DNA of 64,000 bases from assembly GCA_946555465.1 (NCBI GenBank), contig CAMNST010000001.1, forward strand, positions 248,001 to 312,000, written 5' to 3'. The translations under genes and the position numbers were made by a program. Source of the DNA: an uncultured Clostridia bacterium. GTDB taxonomy: Bacteria > Bacillota > Clostridia > Oscillospirales > Acutalibacteraceae. How positions within the stretch are numbered: position 1 is the first letter of the stretch; each line of letters opens with the position of its first letter. Shown here in pieces: positions 36,502-46,089 of this stretch. The notes beneath the pieces were generated by a model that had not been told where the DNA came from, made no database searches, and saw only the letters and a program-made list of their open reading frames with translations.

Positions 36502-37755
36502 TTAATAACTAAGATAAGGTGCGTAGGTAGAAACTTTTTGTTTAAATTCCGAATAGGTTTTTGCGGTATACATATTACCCTTATTATCATGGAAGAAGAA
36601 GTAAATATCACTGTCTGACGGTTCAAGAGCCGCCTCAATAGCAGCAAGTCCGGGATTGCATATAGGACCGGCGGGCAGACCGACAACAGATGATGACTGA
36701 TCTGTATTATAATAATTAAGATAATAATCTGCAGTATGAGAAGAGGTTGATGAAAGAGCCGGCGAAACCTTATTATTAATATAATCAGAAGTTGAAACGC
36801 AGCCGATTGACGGATAATTGGTCTTGTCCGACAGACGGTTATGAAGAACCGCCGAAATATCTTTCATCTGATCTTCATTACCTGCCTCACACTGAATTAT
36901 AGATGCAATAATAATAATTTCATCCATTGTATAACCCAGTTCTTTTGCTTTCTTTCTGTGTTCTTCCGTGATACGGGCATCACCGTTTGAAAGGAATTTT
37001 TTTACAACGGAAGATGCGCTTTCACCAACATAGAAATCATAGGTATCCGGGAACAGATATCCTTCAAGCCTGTAAGGAATATTTTCATTTGACTGCTTGT
37101 CACTTACAAGAGAATAAGAAAATTCTGTTGTCTCTATCGTAGAAAGAAGAGCAGCCTTATCACATACTTCATTATCAACAAGCCTGTCCACAATTTCAGG
37201 AACGGTAAAACCTTCAGGGAAGGTCAGCGTTACGGTTTCAGCCGTTTTGGCATTTCCGTGAAGAGTCTGAAGCATTCCCTCAAGTCCCATTTTACCATTA
37301 AGATAATAAACACCTGCTTCATAAGGGGCGCCTACATAAACTTCTCTGTATTTTGCAAAAAGTTTACAGAAGTTTTTACATTTTATTAAGCCATTGTCGG
37401 CAAGAAGATCAACGGCATCACTTGTATTGTCAATCGTTTCGCTGACGTTTACCGTAACAGAAGAACTTGTTTTTGTTATTGCAAGAACATCATTCATACA
37501 TAAAACGGCATAAACAGAGAGAGCCATTGAAAGAGCAATAACTATAATGAAAAATAGATAAGTTCCTGCAATGCTCTGTCCTTTCTTTTTTTTAGGCGGT
37601 TTTTTCTTGACAGCGGCAGTGCTCTGAGATGTGACAGGCGCAGATTTTTCCTGTGTTGTTGTAACATTTGAAAAATAAACATCCTTTTCACTTCCTGCCG
37701 TTTTTACAGGATTTATTCCGCTTTCTTCGAGTTTGAATTCGTCATTATCCATCAT
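36502..37755 (-). CDS. mltG: endolytic murein transglycosylase MltG
   Basis: Cleaves nascent glycan strands at the membrane. A cytosolic lysine-rich stretch (KKKPPKKKKGQ) is followed by one membrane helix near residue 65 and the YceG domain, with IASIIQCEAGNEDQM and PAGPICNPGLAAIEAALEP as family marks. The start ATG at 37755 follows GGAGGAAAT; the track begins eight codons earlier. 417 residues. The Gln in SIIQCEA is a common clostridial variant; the glutamate two residues later is kept. Confidence 0.94.
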   Translation of the reverse strand: MMDNDEFKLEESGINPVKTAGSEKDVYFSNVTTTQEKSAPVTSQSTAAVKKKPPKKKKGQSIAGTYLFFIIVIALSMALSVYAVLCMNDVLAITKTSSSVTVNVSETIDNTSDAVDLLADNGLIKCKNFCKLFAKYREVYVGAPYEAGVYYLNGKMGLEGMLQTLHGNAKTAETVTLTFPEGFTVPEIVDRLVDNEVCDKAALLSTIETTEFSYSLVSDKQSNENIPYRLEGYLFPDTYDFYVGESASSVVKKFLSNGDARITEEHRKKAKELGYTMDEIIIIASIIQCEAGNEDQMKDISAVLHNRLSDKTNYPSIGCVSTSDYINNKVSPALSSTSSHTADYYLNYYNTDQSSSVVGLPAGPICNPGLAAIEAALEPSDSDIYFFFHDNKGNMYTAKTYSEFKQKVSTYAPYLSY

Positions 37756-37789
37756 ATTTCCTCCTTTAAGCAGATACAAATTATCACAT

Positions 37790-38344
37790 TTAACCGACTG
37801 TACTTACACCTGACTCTGTAATTATGTAATTAACAGGCACATCGTGTTTATCCGCCGGAATTTTATCACTGATTAATTTATTATAGCACAATCCTACGGA
37901 AATTAAACTGCAATTTTGTAAAAATCTGTCATAGTAGCCTTTTCCGTAGCCTAGCCTGTAACCAAGTAAATCATAAGAAATTGCCGGAACAATGCAAACA
38001 GTATCTGAAAAATCAGTTACCTGACAAGCATTTTCATTCGGCTCCCTTACGCCGAAAAAACCTTCCTCCAAATCGTTCAATGAATTTATGTAGTAAAATT
38101 TCATATTTCCTTTATCATCAGAACATCTTGGAAAGGCAACTTTTTTACCGAGAGAAAGTGCATTATTAACACAACTGTCAACATTAATTTCATCATCAAG
38201 AGCGGCGTAAAAAAGAATTTGTTTGGCATGAATATACATATCACTGCAAATTAAATTTTCACATATTTTATTATCCGTCTGAAGGCTGTGTATTAACTTT
38301 CGTTTTAATTTTAGTTCTTTTCTAAGTTCACTTTTTACTGACAT
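37790..38344 (-). CDS. 5-formyltetrahydrofolate cyclo-ligase
   Basis: Converts 5-formyl-THF to 5,10-methenyl-THF using ATP. The N-terminal basic stretch KSELRKELKLKRK, the mid-protein VPAISYDLLGYRLGYGKGYYDRFL signature and the C-terminal DVPVNYIITE are all typical. 184 residues, normal length. It overlaps the DJ-1-like gene upstream by ten bases, indicating coupling. Confidence 0.95.
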   Translation of the reverse strand: MSVKSELRKELKLKRKLIHSLQTDNKICENLICSDMYIHAKQILFYAALDDEINVDSCVNNALSLGKKVAFPRCSDDKGNMKFYYINSLNDLEEGFFGVREPNENACQVTDFSDTVCIVPAISYDLLGYRLGYGKGYYDRFLQNCSLISVGLCYNKLISDKIPADKHDVPVNYIITESGVSTVG

Positions 38345-38874
38345 TGTATTGTATTCCTGATTTTTTCCGCAAGTTCTTCACCGCGCAGTTGTTTAACAAT
38401 TTCAAGACCAAAATCCACGGAAACACCTGCACCTCTTGCAGTAATGAATTTTCCGTCTGTTACCACATATTTTTCCGAAACAACGGCCCCGTCGAGGTAC
38501 TTAACAAATGAAGGAAATGCTGTTGCTTCAACACCATTCAACAGTCCCTTTTTACCGAGTATCGACGGTGCTGCACAGATTGCACAGATATAAATATCAT
38601 CTTTTGCCGCTCTGTCAATTACAGACTGCATTCTGCTGTCTTTCTCAAGATTAGCAACCCCGTCTCCGCCACCGGGTAAAATAATGGCTTCAACATTTTT
38701 ATATTCAAATTCTTCAATCGTAATATCGGCAGTCACTTCAACACCGCAGGAAGATGTAACGTTTTTACCCGTTACGCCCACTGTTTTTATGTCAATATCA
38801 CCTCGTCTGAGCATATCAACCGGTGACAAAGCCTCAATAATTTCAAATCCGTTTGCTAAAAATAAATAAACCAT
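38335..38874 (-). CDS. DJ-1/PfpI family protein (YajL-like)
   Basis: A 179-residue class I glutamine-amidotransferase-like fold. The nucleophile-elbow cysteine is in ICAICAAPSILGKKGLL near residue 105, and ILPGGGDGVANLE is the preceding glycine-rich motif. Relatives are reported as glyoxalases or protein/nucleotide deglycases, with disputed physiology. It starts directly at the end of the acetyltransferase gene. Confidence 0.92.
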   Translation of the reverse strand: MVYLFLANGFEIIEALSPVDMLRRGDIDIKTVGVTGKNVTSSCGVEVTADITIEEFEYKNVEAIILPGGGDGVANLEKDSRMQSVIDRAAKDDIYICAICAAPSILGKKGLLNGVEATAFPSFVKYLDGAVVSEKYVVTDGKFITARGAGVSVDFGLEIVKQLRGEELAEKIRNTIQCQ

Positions 38875-39342
38875 CTATTTATCTCCTTTATACATCAGAG
38901 CACAGGGTTCGCTGAGAGCATAACCCTCTAATAAGTATTCTTTAATTTCATCTGTTTCAGAAAATTTAATATCATTAATTGATACTTTTATTGAAAATTC
39001 CCTTTTATCATAATAATCAATCAGAGTATCATTTGCCGGAATAAGACAAATATTATCATTATTGCTTTTGCAGTAATCAAGAATTTTTGTCATTAATCCA
39101 AGACTTCTGCAGGATTTCAAAGTACAGGCAGCATAAACATATTTGCTTTTTATACCATGCACACTGCAGTCTACCAAAAAAAGCATAGAAACAAGCCGTT
39201 TGTTTTTGTAATATCCTACACAAGTTTTATGATTGCAGTTCTCCAAAAAGAACTTAATATCTTCATTCGTGTCACCGAACGCTTCAGACCACAAATCATA
39301 TACCTGCATATCATTATCGGCATTCTTGATATTATTCAACAT
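38875..39342 (-). CDS. GNAT-family acetyltransferase
   Basis: An approximately 155-residue acetyltransferase-like protein. The middle shows beta4/alpha3-like features (SKYVYAACTLKSCRSLGLMTKILDYC), where SCRSLGLM replaces the usual acetyl-CoA-binding RxxG loop in weak form, so activity is uncertain. The ATG at 39342 is preferred; the track's TTG start overlaps the upstream gene more deeply. It is linked in operon to the DUF2156 gene, a common pairing in Clostridia. Confidence 0.7.
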   Translation of the reverse strand: MLNNIKNADNDMQVYDLWSEAFGDTNEDIKFFLENCNHKTCVGYYKNKRLVSMLFLVDCSVHGIKSKYVYAACTLKSCRSLGLMTKILDYCKSNNDNICLIPANDTLIDYYDKREFSIKVSINDIKFSETDEIKEYLLEGYALSEPCALMYKGDK

Positions 39343-40219
39343 AATTTGCCACGCACTTTTCAAGCAGAATTTCGGGATAATACGATTGTTTTGCTTTTCT
39401 GAGCCCTTCCAGCCCTAAATCTTCTTCACGGTTTACAAACTCATAATCCATAAGAAAATTTTTAGTAAACTCCTGATTTATAATCGGATAAGCCCCCTGA
39501 ACATCGGCAGGTGCTTTTTCAAAATGAGTTACAAAAAGTTTTTCGGAATGGCGTTCACCAAAAGTATAGGCAATCGCTTTTCCGCCTACACGAAGAAGAC
39601 CGCCGACAAAATTAAGTTTTTCATAATTTTCAAACGCAGTAAGGACTGCTTCAAACTCAAACGAATAATCTTCATCATCTTCATGATTTTTTATCCACTG
39701 CATATGAAGTTCTATACAGTCATTTATATTGTCAGGGCCTATTTTTTCAAATGACCAGTCCGGGTTATTTTTTTTAAAATTGGTTATGTGATTTCTTTTT
39801 CCGTGATATTTTTTTCCGTGCAGTTGCGCCATTTTTTCAACAGAATAAATATAATCACTGTATGAATCATCGTATTCATAATTGAATTTATCAGGAAAAT
39901 GCTTATCAAGAAGTTCTTTATAATACGGAGTTACACCGTATATTGAGGGGGTCAAACCATTTTCTTTTGCATCTTTTATAATCATTTCAACAGCATCTTT
40001 AAAATCGCCGTTTCCGATAGGTACGGAATATTTGATTTCATTTCCTCTTCCCCACCGGCACATGAAAAAATCTTTATAACGGCATATCTGGGTTAAATAT
40101 GCCGTACTCCATACAAAGAGATTTCCGAAAGTATATTCACAATTAAAACTATTTGCATATTTAAGGCATTCATCTACCCACTCTTTATCATCAATAGCAG
40201 GTTTTCTAAATTCCAACAT
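39332..40219 (-). CDS. DUF2156-family protein (lysyltransferase-like GNAT fold)
   Basis: A 295-residue protein related to the cytosolic domain of MprF, the phosphatidylglycerol lysyltransferase. Recognisable motifs are FVWSTAYLTQICRYKDFF near residue 33 and KYHGKRNHITNFKKNNPDW near 140. It lacks the MprF membrane domain, so lipid lysylation is not implied. Some relatives are tRNA-dependent aminoacyltransferases. It overlaps the acetyltransferase start by 11 bases and follows tmk by four. Confidence 0.85.
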   Translation of the reverse strand: MLEFRKPAIDDKEWVDECLKYANSFNCEYTFGNLFVWSTAYLTQICRYKDFFMCRWGRGNEIKYSVPIGNGDFKDAVEMIIKDAKENGLTPSIYGVTPYYKELLDKHFPDKFNYEYDDSYSDYIYSVEKMAQLHGKKYHGKRNHITNFKKNNPDWSFEKIGPDNINDCIELHMQWIKNHEDDEDYSFEFEAVLTAFENYEKLNFVGGLLRVGGKAIAYTFGERHSEKLFVTHFEKAPADVQGAYPIINQEFTKNFLMDYEFVNREEDLGLEGLRKAKQSYYPEILLEKCVANYVE

Positions 40220-40223
40220 TTTA

Positions 40224-40886
40224 TTACAATTCCTCTTTAATATTTAAAACAATATTTTTATGTATTTCTTCAATATCAAGTGGTTTTTCACCATCAGAAC
40301 AAGGAATAACAATCCAGTTCTGCTTCTCCGCCGCATATAGAGCCGCCTGTCTGCATCTGTTAAGAAATGCAGTATTTGCCTCATGAACATCTTTTTTGCT
40401 TTCATCGCCGTTATATCTTTCGCTCATCAGTTTCTGAGATATTTCCACGGGCATATCCAGATAAATAACAGCATCCGGCTTAGGTATTCCGATTTTGTTA
40501 TATTCAAAATCAGCAGACCATTCAAGATATTCATCCCATTTTTCTTTATCAATTTTTTCCATCTGATAAATCGAATTTGAAGTGGCGTATCTGTCTGCAA
40601 GAATCAGAGTACCGCTCTTATAATCACTTTCCCATCCGAGTTTATAGGATGCAAATCTATCTACAGCATAAAATGCACCTGCAGCATAGGCATTAACACT
40701 GTCCGCGTTGCTGCCGAATTCACCGCCCAGATACATTTTTACAAGAGTGCTTGACGGGCTTTCATAGTCGGGCAGTTTTATTTTTTTATATTTGATATTT
40801 TCTGAGTCAAAGTAATTCTCAAGAAGTGCAGTCTGCGTGGACTTGCCGCATCCGTCAAGTCCTTCAATTATAATTAGTTTTGCCAT
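40224..40886 (-). CDS. tmk: thymidylate kinase
   Basis: Phosphorylates dTMP to dTDP. P-loop GLDGCGKSTQ near residue 8, the DRYATSNSIYQ segment with the DR(Y/S) motif near 105, and a LID region rich in basic residues. The ATG at 40886 (MAKLIIIEG) is the true start; the track adds 14 residues in another gene's tail. It overlaps the end of the DUF896 gene by 23 bases. 220 residues. Confidence 0.93.
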   Translation of the reverse strand: MAKLIIIEGLDGCGKSTQTALLENYFDSENIKYKKIKLPDYESPSSTLVKMYLGGEFGSNADSVNAYAAGAFYAVDRFASYKLGWESDYKSGTLILADRYATSNSIYQMEKIDKEKWDEYLEWSADFEYNKIGIPKPDAVIYLDMPVEISQKLMSERYNGDESKKDVHEANTAFLNRCRQAALYAAEKQNWIVIPCSDGEKPLDIEEIHKNIVLNIKEEL

Positions 40887-41088
40887 TTTTCTTTTTTTCA
40901 ACCTTTTTTCTGTTTCCCTTTTCGTCAACTATATACGTATTTTCAAGTTGACTGACAAGACTTGCTTTAAAAGAATCAATATACTCTCTTCTGAGTACAG
41001 CCTGCTCCTCTTTTTCTTCTTCAGTCAAACCTGCTGTTTTGGATTTTTTAGCAAGTTCATTAATACGGTTAATTTTTTCCTTTGTCAT
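40864..41088 (-). CDS. DUF896 (YnzC-like) small protein
   Basis: A 74-residue two-helix protein. [20 protein letters not shown] and LTEEEKEEQAVLRREYI match the YnzC/DUF896 family almost throughout; the Bacillus YneA-linked members are SOS-associated, but many are not. The tail is very basic (KKVEKKKNGK). Its start overlaps the rpoD stop by one base, so it is coupled to the sigma factor gene. Confidence 0.88.
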   Translation of the reverse strand: MTKEKINRINELAKKSKTAGLTEEEKEEQAVLRREYIDSFKASLVSQLENTYIVDEKGNRKKVEKKKNGKTNYN

Positions 41089-42218
41089 TAGTCTAAGAAA
41101 TCCCTCAACTTTTTACTTCTGCTCGGATGGCGCAGTTTTCTAAGCGCCTTTGCCTCTATCTGTCTTATTCTTTCACGTGTTACATTAAACTCTCTGCCCA
41201 CTTCTTCAAGCGTTTTCGGATTACCGTCTTCTAATCCGAAACGAAGTGAAAGAACTTTTTCTTCTCTCGGGGTAAGCGTTTTAAGAACCTCTGAAAGTTG
41301 CTCTTTGAGAAGGCTCATTGACGCAGCATCAGCAGGAGCGAGAGCATCATCATCGGGAATGAAATCACCAAGATGAGAATCTTCCTCTTCACCGATAGGG
41401 GTTTCAAGTGAAACAGGTTCCTGTGCCACTCTTAATATCTCTCTCACCTTATCAACAGGCATTTCAAGAAATTCTGCAATTTCATCAGGTGTGGGTTCCC
41501 TGCCGTTTGTGTGAAGAAGCTGACTGTTTGCCTTTTTAACTTTATTGATGGTTTCCACCATATGAACAGGAATACGTATTGTTCTTGCCTGATCGGCAAT
41601 GGCACGTGTAATTGCCTGTCTTATCCACCATGTTGCATATGTTGAAAATTTAAAACCTTTTGTATAATCAAACTTGTCAACCGCCTTGATAAGACCGAGA
41701 TTGCCCTCCTGGATTAAATCAAGAAACTGCATTCCTCTGCCGACATATCTTTTTGCAATACTTACAACAAGACGCAGATTGGCTTCGGCAAGTCTTTTCT
41801 TTGCTTTTTCGTCATCATCTGCAATGCGTATTGCAAGTTCAATTTCCTCTTCCGGGGTAAGAAGCGGAACTCGTCCGATTTCTTTAAGGTAAACTTTAAC
41901 CGGATCATCCATTGCCGCACTATCATTTACCGCAACCGTATCAGCAGCATCGGTTTCTTTCGGCAAATCAACTTCAAGATTAAGGCTGTCAAATGCTTCG
42001 GCAGAAAAATCATCAACAATATTTATGTTTGAAGAGTCAATCTGCTCATTCAGTTTTTCAAGTTCCTCAACATCAAGATCAAGTTCAACAATAAGATTAT
42101 CAATTTCCTGTGTTGAAAGATGACCTGTTGCCTTACCTTTTTCTATAAGTTTCTTAAATGCCGCCTGCTTTTTTTCTTCACTTACGGGTTGCTGAGGCAT
42201 AAGATTAATTTCTTTCAT
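41088..42218 (-). CDS. rpoD: RNA polymerase primary sigma factor SigA
   Basis: The housekeeping sigma factor. Region 1.1 is present at the N-terminus, followed by an acidic linker, region 1.2 ([21 protein letters not shown]), region 2 ([20 protein letters not shown] and [17 protein letters not shown]) and region 4 ([29 protein letters not shown]). 376 residues, typical for Clostridia. It follows dnaG closely, forming the classic macromolecular-synthesis arrangement. The -35/-10 elements noted in this window match its specificity. Confidence 0.98.
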   Translation of the reverse strand: MKEINLMPQQPVSEEKKQAAFKKLIEKGKATGHLSTQEIDNLIVELDLDVEELEKLNEQIDSSNINIVDDFSAEAFDSLNLEVDLPKETDAADTVAVNDSAAMDDPVKVYLKEIGRVPLLTPEEEIELAIRIADDDEKAKKRLAEANLRLVVSIAKRYVGRGMQFLDLIQEGNLGLIKAVDKFDYTKGFKFSTYATWWIRQAITRAIADQARTIRIPVHMVETINKVKKANSQLLHTNGREPTPDEIAEFLEMPVDKVREILRVAQEPVSLETPIGEEEDSHLGDFIPDDDALAPADAASMSLLKEQLSEVLKTLTPREEKVLSLRFGLEDGNPKTLEEVGREFNVTRERIRQIEAKALRKLRHPSRSKKLRDFLD

Positions 42219-42236
42219 AATACAATCTCCTCTTTC

Positions 42237-43979
42237 TTATGTATTGCTTTTTTTGAACAAATTTCTAAAACTTTCATCATCGCTGAGTTGTGATGATGAA
42301 TTATTTGCACTTCTGAATTCTTCTTCAACAGTTGCCAAACAGTCTTTAAACTCTTTTTTGGCATGTTTGCTTTCTCTGTTTCTTGCAATGATTCCTGAAA
42401 GCCTGCCCATCTCACTGTCTGTCAGCGTTTCGCTGAAATGAATAACATCTGTATCAAGATGATTTGCAAGCCTTGAGACAATCTCGTTATATACCTTTCG
42501 TATAAATCCTTGAGAAAGCATATCCGAATTAAAATCTTTGCACATTTCAAGACAATCGGGATATCTGAGCAAAAGACCGATAATTCTTTCTTCAGCCTTT
42601 ATCTGACGGATAGATATGTTATTGTCATAACTTCTGCGCTGATTTTCTCTTACACTTGTGTCAACAATTTCTTTATATACTTTTTGTCTTTTTTTTCTTG
42701 AATTTCGTAAACTGTAACTGTCAAGTTGCGCTTTTATACTTGATTTTTCAACTTCAAGTTCAGTTGATAAACGTGACAAATACAAATCCTGTTCTATAGG
42801 ACTGACATCAGCAAGTATTTTTATGCATTCTTTAAGAAAATCAATTTTTCCCTGTGTTGCATTCAAATTATATTTCTTCCTCAGTTCAAGAATAGCAAAC
42901 TCAATTTCATTTGACGCACCTTCAAGCATTCCTTTAAACTTGTCCCGACCGTAAGTTCTTATAATTTCATCGGGATCTTTTCCTCCCACAAGAGAAGGAA
43001 TACGAACTTTTACATCTGTATGCTTAAAGAGGTTTATCGCCTTGTTAAGAGCCTTCTGACCTGCCTCATCGGCATCATATGCAAGAATAACTTCTTTTGT
43101 ATATCTGCTGATAAGGCGAACCTGTTCTTCTGTAAGAGCGGTACCGCATCCGGCAACAGCATTATTAAACCCAGCCTGATGCATTGCAATTACATCCATA
43201 TACCCTTCACAGAGAATCAAATTATCAGCCGAACTGTCTTTTGCCATGTTCATAGCAAAAAGTTCGTTTGTCTTTTTATAAACAAGGGTATCAGAGGTGT
43301 TAATATACTTAGGCTTGCTGTTATCAAGAACACGTCCGCCAAAGGCAATAACGTTTCCCCTGACATCTATAATGGGCGTCATTACTCTGTTTTTAAAAGT
43401 ATCATAATAGTTATTATTGCGTCCTGCTTTTACAACGCCGGCATCCACCATATCACTTATTCTGAAACCTTTTGATTTAAGGTGTTTCAGAAGCCCGTCC
43501 CATTTATCAGGAGCATAACCGAGACCGAATTTTTTTATAGTACTCATACTGAGTCCGCGATTTAAAAAATAATCAAGTCCTATTTTACCCTGAGAACCAA
43601 TCATATATCCATAGAAAAATCTTGCAGTTTCCCTGTTGATTTCAAGAATTTTTCTTCTTTTTTTTGATAAACTGTCATCATAACCTTCATCGGGCATCTG
43701 CATACCTGCACGCTGAGCAAGAAACTTAACGGCATCAATATAATCAAGATTTTCAATATTCTTAATAAAAGTTACCGCATCACCGCCGGACCCGCATCCA
43801 AAACAATAATACGACTGCGTGTCATTGTATACGGTAAAAGACGGTGTCTTTTCATTATGGAAGGGACATAAACCAACAGAAGTTGAGCCTCTTTTTCTTA
43901 GTGAAATGTAAGTTGAAATTATGTCTTCAATATCTGTTTTAAATTTCAGTTCCTGTAAAAATGATTCATTAATTGCCAT
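42237..43979 (-). CDS. dnaG: DNA primase
   Basis: Makes RNA primers for DNA replication. The N-terminal zinc domain is CPFHNEKTPSFTVYN with YYCFGCGSGGD (C-H-C-C). The TOPRIM core carries CEGYMDVIAMHQAG and AYDADEAGQKA, with catalytic glutamate and aspartates. The C-terminal helicase-binding region is diverged, as usual. 580 residues, complete. It is preceded by dgt and followed by rpoD. Confidence 0.97.
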   Translation of the reverse strand: MAINESFLQELKFKTDIEDIISTYISLRKRGSTSVGLCPFHNEKTPSFTVYNDTQSYYCFGCGSGGDAVTFIKNIENLDYIDAVKFLAQRAGMQMPDEGYDDSLSKKRRKILEINRETARFFYGYMIGSQGKIGLDYFLNRGLSMSTIKKFGLGYAPDKWDGLLKHLKSKGFRISDMVDAGVVKAGRNNNYYDTFKNRVMTPIIDVRGNVIAFGGRVLDNSKPKYINTSDTLVYKKTNELFAMNMAKDSSADNLILCEGYMDVIAMHQAGFNNAVAGCGTALTEEQVRLISRYTKEVILAYDADEAGQKALNKAINLFKHTDVKVRIPSLVGGKDPDEIIRTYGRDKFKGMLEGASNEIEFAILELRKKYNLNATQGKIDFLKECIKILADVSPIEQDLYLSRLSTELEVEKSSIKAQLDSYSLRNSRKKRQKVYKEIVDTSVRENQRRSYDNNISIRQIKAEERIIGLLLRYPDCLEMCKDFNSDMLSQGFIRKVYNEIVSRLANHLDTDVIHFSETLTDSEMGRLSGIIARNRESKHAKKEFKDCLATVEEEFRSANNSSSQLSDDESFRNLFKKSNT

Positions 43980-44012
43980 AATTTCAACTCCTTTCAGAAA
44001 AATTTTTAAAAT

Positions 44013-45023
44013 TTAATCAAGCCAGAACATTGGAACAAAAAGATTGTTAAACACTTTCAATGCATAATTATCACTCATACCGGCAATGTAATCACACACG
44101 CCTCTTTCATCTCCGTCACTTTTTGCAATTTCAACATATGCATAAGGCATCTCTTCGATATGATTGATATAATAGGAATAAATCTTTTCAAGCATATCTA
44201 CTGCCTTTCGTTCCTCTCCTTTACAAACAGGATTCGTATAAACAGCAGAAAACATAAAACTATGTAAATCACAAAAACCTTCATAACAATCATCACTCAT
44301 TCTGATTTTGTCACTGCTGTTTTTGATTACATCAATTACCATATTGTTAATTCGTTCAGATTTTGTCATGCCAAGTTGCATTCTGAGACTGAGCGGAATA
44401 TCTTCTTCAGCCAGCACCTCGGCTCTGATTGCATCGTCAATATCGTGATTTATATAAGCAATTTTATCTGCAATTCTTATAATCTGACCTTCAAGGGTAT
44501 ATGCTTCCTCGCCTTTAGTATGGCATAGAATTCCGTTTTTTACTTCATCGGTAAGATTAAGACCTCTTCCGTCTTTTTCAAGTCTTTCAACAACTCTTAC
44601 ACTCTGTTCATAATGCTTAAACCCGCATTTGCACAACTTGTCCAGCGCTCTTTCACCTGCATGGCCGAAAGGAGTATGACCCAAATCGTGACCAAGGGCA
44701 ACAGCCTCCGTCAAATCTTCATTAAGTTGGAGGGCGCGCGCAATCGTTCTTGCAATCTGTGAAACTTCAAGCGTATGCGTAAGCCTTGTTCTGTAATGAT
44801 CACCACTCGGTGCAAGAAAAACCTGAGTTTTATGTTTTAGTCTTCTGAAAGACTGACTGTGAATAATTCTGTCTCTGTCACGCTGAAAGCAGGTTCTTAT
44901 TGAACATTCATCTTCGGCAGCGGCTCGGCCGCGTGAGTTACACGAAAGGCAAGCGTTTTCACTTAAAATTCTTTTTTCGTTTTCTTCCGATAAAAGACGT
45001 ATAGAATTTTCCAAATTATTCAT
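44013..45023 (-). CDS. dgt: dGTP triphosphohydrolase-like HD protein
   Basis: An HD-domain hydrolase acting on deoxynucleoside triphosphates. The metal-binding set is visible: TRLTHTLEVSQIARTIA (first H), ALGHDLGHTPFGHAGE (HD and downstream histidines) and ADKIAYINHDIDD (late aspartate). QSFRRLKHKTQVF is another family motif. 336 residues. The linkage dgt-dnaG-rpoD is frequent in Clostridia and joins nucleotide control to replication and transcription. Confidence 0.92.
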   Translation of the reverse strand: MNNLENSIRLLSEENEKRILSENACLSCNSRGRAAAEDECSIRTCFQRDRDRIIHSQSFRRLKHKTQVFLAPSGDHYRTRLTHTLEVSQIARTIARALQLNEDLTEAVALGHDLGHTPFGHAGERALDKLCKCGFKHYEQSVRVVERLEKDGRGLNLTDEVKNGILCHTKGEEAYTLEGQIIRIADKIAYINHDIDDAIRAEVLAEEDIPLSLRMQLGMTKSERINNMVIDVIKNSSDKIRMSDDCYEGFCDLHSFMFSAVYTNPVCKGEERKAVDMLEKIYSYYINHIEEMPYAYVEIAKSDGDERGVCDYIAGMSDNYALKVFNNLFVPMFWLD

Positions 45024-45086
45024 CCTTTCATAATATTATACTCAGTTTAACGCATATTCCCTTTTAAAGCAATAAAAAATTTTATA

Positions 45087-45115
45087 TTGACTATTTTTTA
45101 TAATAAATATATTAT
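45087..45115 (+). promoter_or_regulatory. probable promoter for the metallophosphoesterase gene
   Basis: TTGACT and TATTAT with a 17-base spacer. The predicted transcript would begin almost at the AGGTGA Shine-Dalgarno site, so the leader is very short. Confidence 0.5.
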
Positions 45116-45132
45116 TTAGTTAGGTGATATTT

Positions 45133-45957
45133 ATGATATATGCTTTGATTGCTTTAATAATTTTAATTCTGTTCATATTTTTTTATTATGAAAACAACAA
45201 ACTTGATATTACGCGATATGAATTAAAAAGCAAAAACGCAAAACAGAATTTTAAAATTATTCACCTTTCAGATTTTCATTCAAAGCCGTTTAAAGGAGTT
45301 CTCGATAAAGTAAAAGAAGAAAAGCCGGATATAATCTGCATCACGGGTGACTATATCAACGACCATTGTAAAAACAAAGATAAAATGCTTGAGTATGCAA
45401 AAAAACTCGTCAGTATTGCTCCTGTTTACTATATAACGGGAAATCACGAAAGACGTCTTGATTCTTTTAATCAACTTATGTCTGAACTTGAAAAAACAGG
45501 CTTTACTGTTCTTCTCGATAAAATTACCGACACGGATTTCTGCACAATCCTCGGTCTGGATGAGAATCAGGCAGATTTTGATGATTATAAAGCACGCAAA
45601 AACGGTACTTTCAAATACAGAGACATGAGTAATTTATTTGAAGAACTTGATAAACACAGTGGTTTTAAAATTGTTTTAAGCCATTTTCCCGAAAATTTTG
45701 AAGGAATAAAAGAACTTAACTACTCGCAGTATGATTTTGATCTGCAATTATCGGGACACGCTCACGGCGGACAATGGATTATGCCTTTTTTCGGACCGCT
45801 TTTCTCGCCGGGACAAGGAATTCTGCCCAAATATGCAAGGGGATCTTTTGGCACAAAACCGAAATTAATAATAAGCCGCGGACTGGGAAATTCAGAATTT
45901 CCCATAAGACTTTTTAATCATCCTGAAATTGTAATTATTGATGTAATTGAAAAATAA
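45133..45957 (+). CDS. YaeI-type membrane metallophosphoesterase
   Basis: A calcineurin-like phosphoesterase tethered by one N-terminal helix (ALIALIILILFIFFYY). All metal-site motifs are present: HLSDFHS, ITGDYIND, GNHERR and SGHAHGGQ. Related proteins act on UDP-diacylglucosamine or other phosphoesters at the membrane; substrate here is unknown. The ATG at 45133 follows AGGTGA at five bases; the track's GTG is part of that ribosome binding site. About 274 residues, divergent from dgt. Confidence 0.88.
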   Translation: MIYALIALIILILFIFFYYENNKLDITRYELKSKNAKQNFKIIHLSDFHSKPFKGVLDKVKEEKPDIICITGDYINDHCKNKDKMLEYAKKLVSIAPVYYITGNHERRLDSFNQLMSELEKTGFTVLLDKITDTDFCTILGLDENQADFDDYKARKNGTFKYRDMSNLFEELDKHSGFKIVLSHFPENFEGIKELNYSQYDFDLQLSGHAHGGQWIMPFFGPLFSPGQGILPKYARGSFGTKPKLIISRGLGNSEFPIRLFNHPEIVIIDVIEK

Positions 45958-45967
45958 TAAAAATTTT

Positions 45968-46007
45968 AACGCAGCCATTATCTGACAAAACGGATAACGG
46001 CTGCGTT
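45968..46007 (+). terminator. intrinsic terminator after the metallophosphoesterase gene
   Basis: Stem AACGCAGCC-A-TTATC paired with GATAA-C-GGCTGCGTT (one A-C mismatch), 10-nt loop, followed by TTATCTCTT. It starts 11 bases after the stop codon. Confidence 0.75.
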
Positions 46008-46089
46008 TTATCTCTTATACGAAAGATAAGCATACAAGAAACGGATAGTAATGATTGTAAATAAATCGAACTGTAACACGCTGAAAAAT

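Noticed and set aside
36502-37755. MltG with Gln in place of the first Glu of the SIIEKEA-type motif, as a dead enzyme
   Set aside because: From memory, Gln at that position is common in clostridial MltG and the second Glu is retained, so inactivity is not supported.
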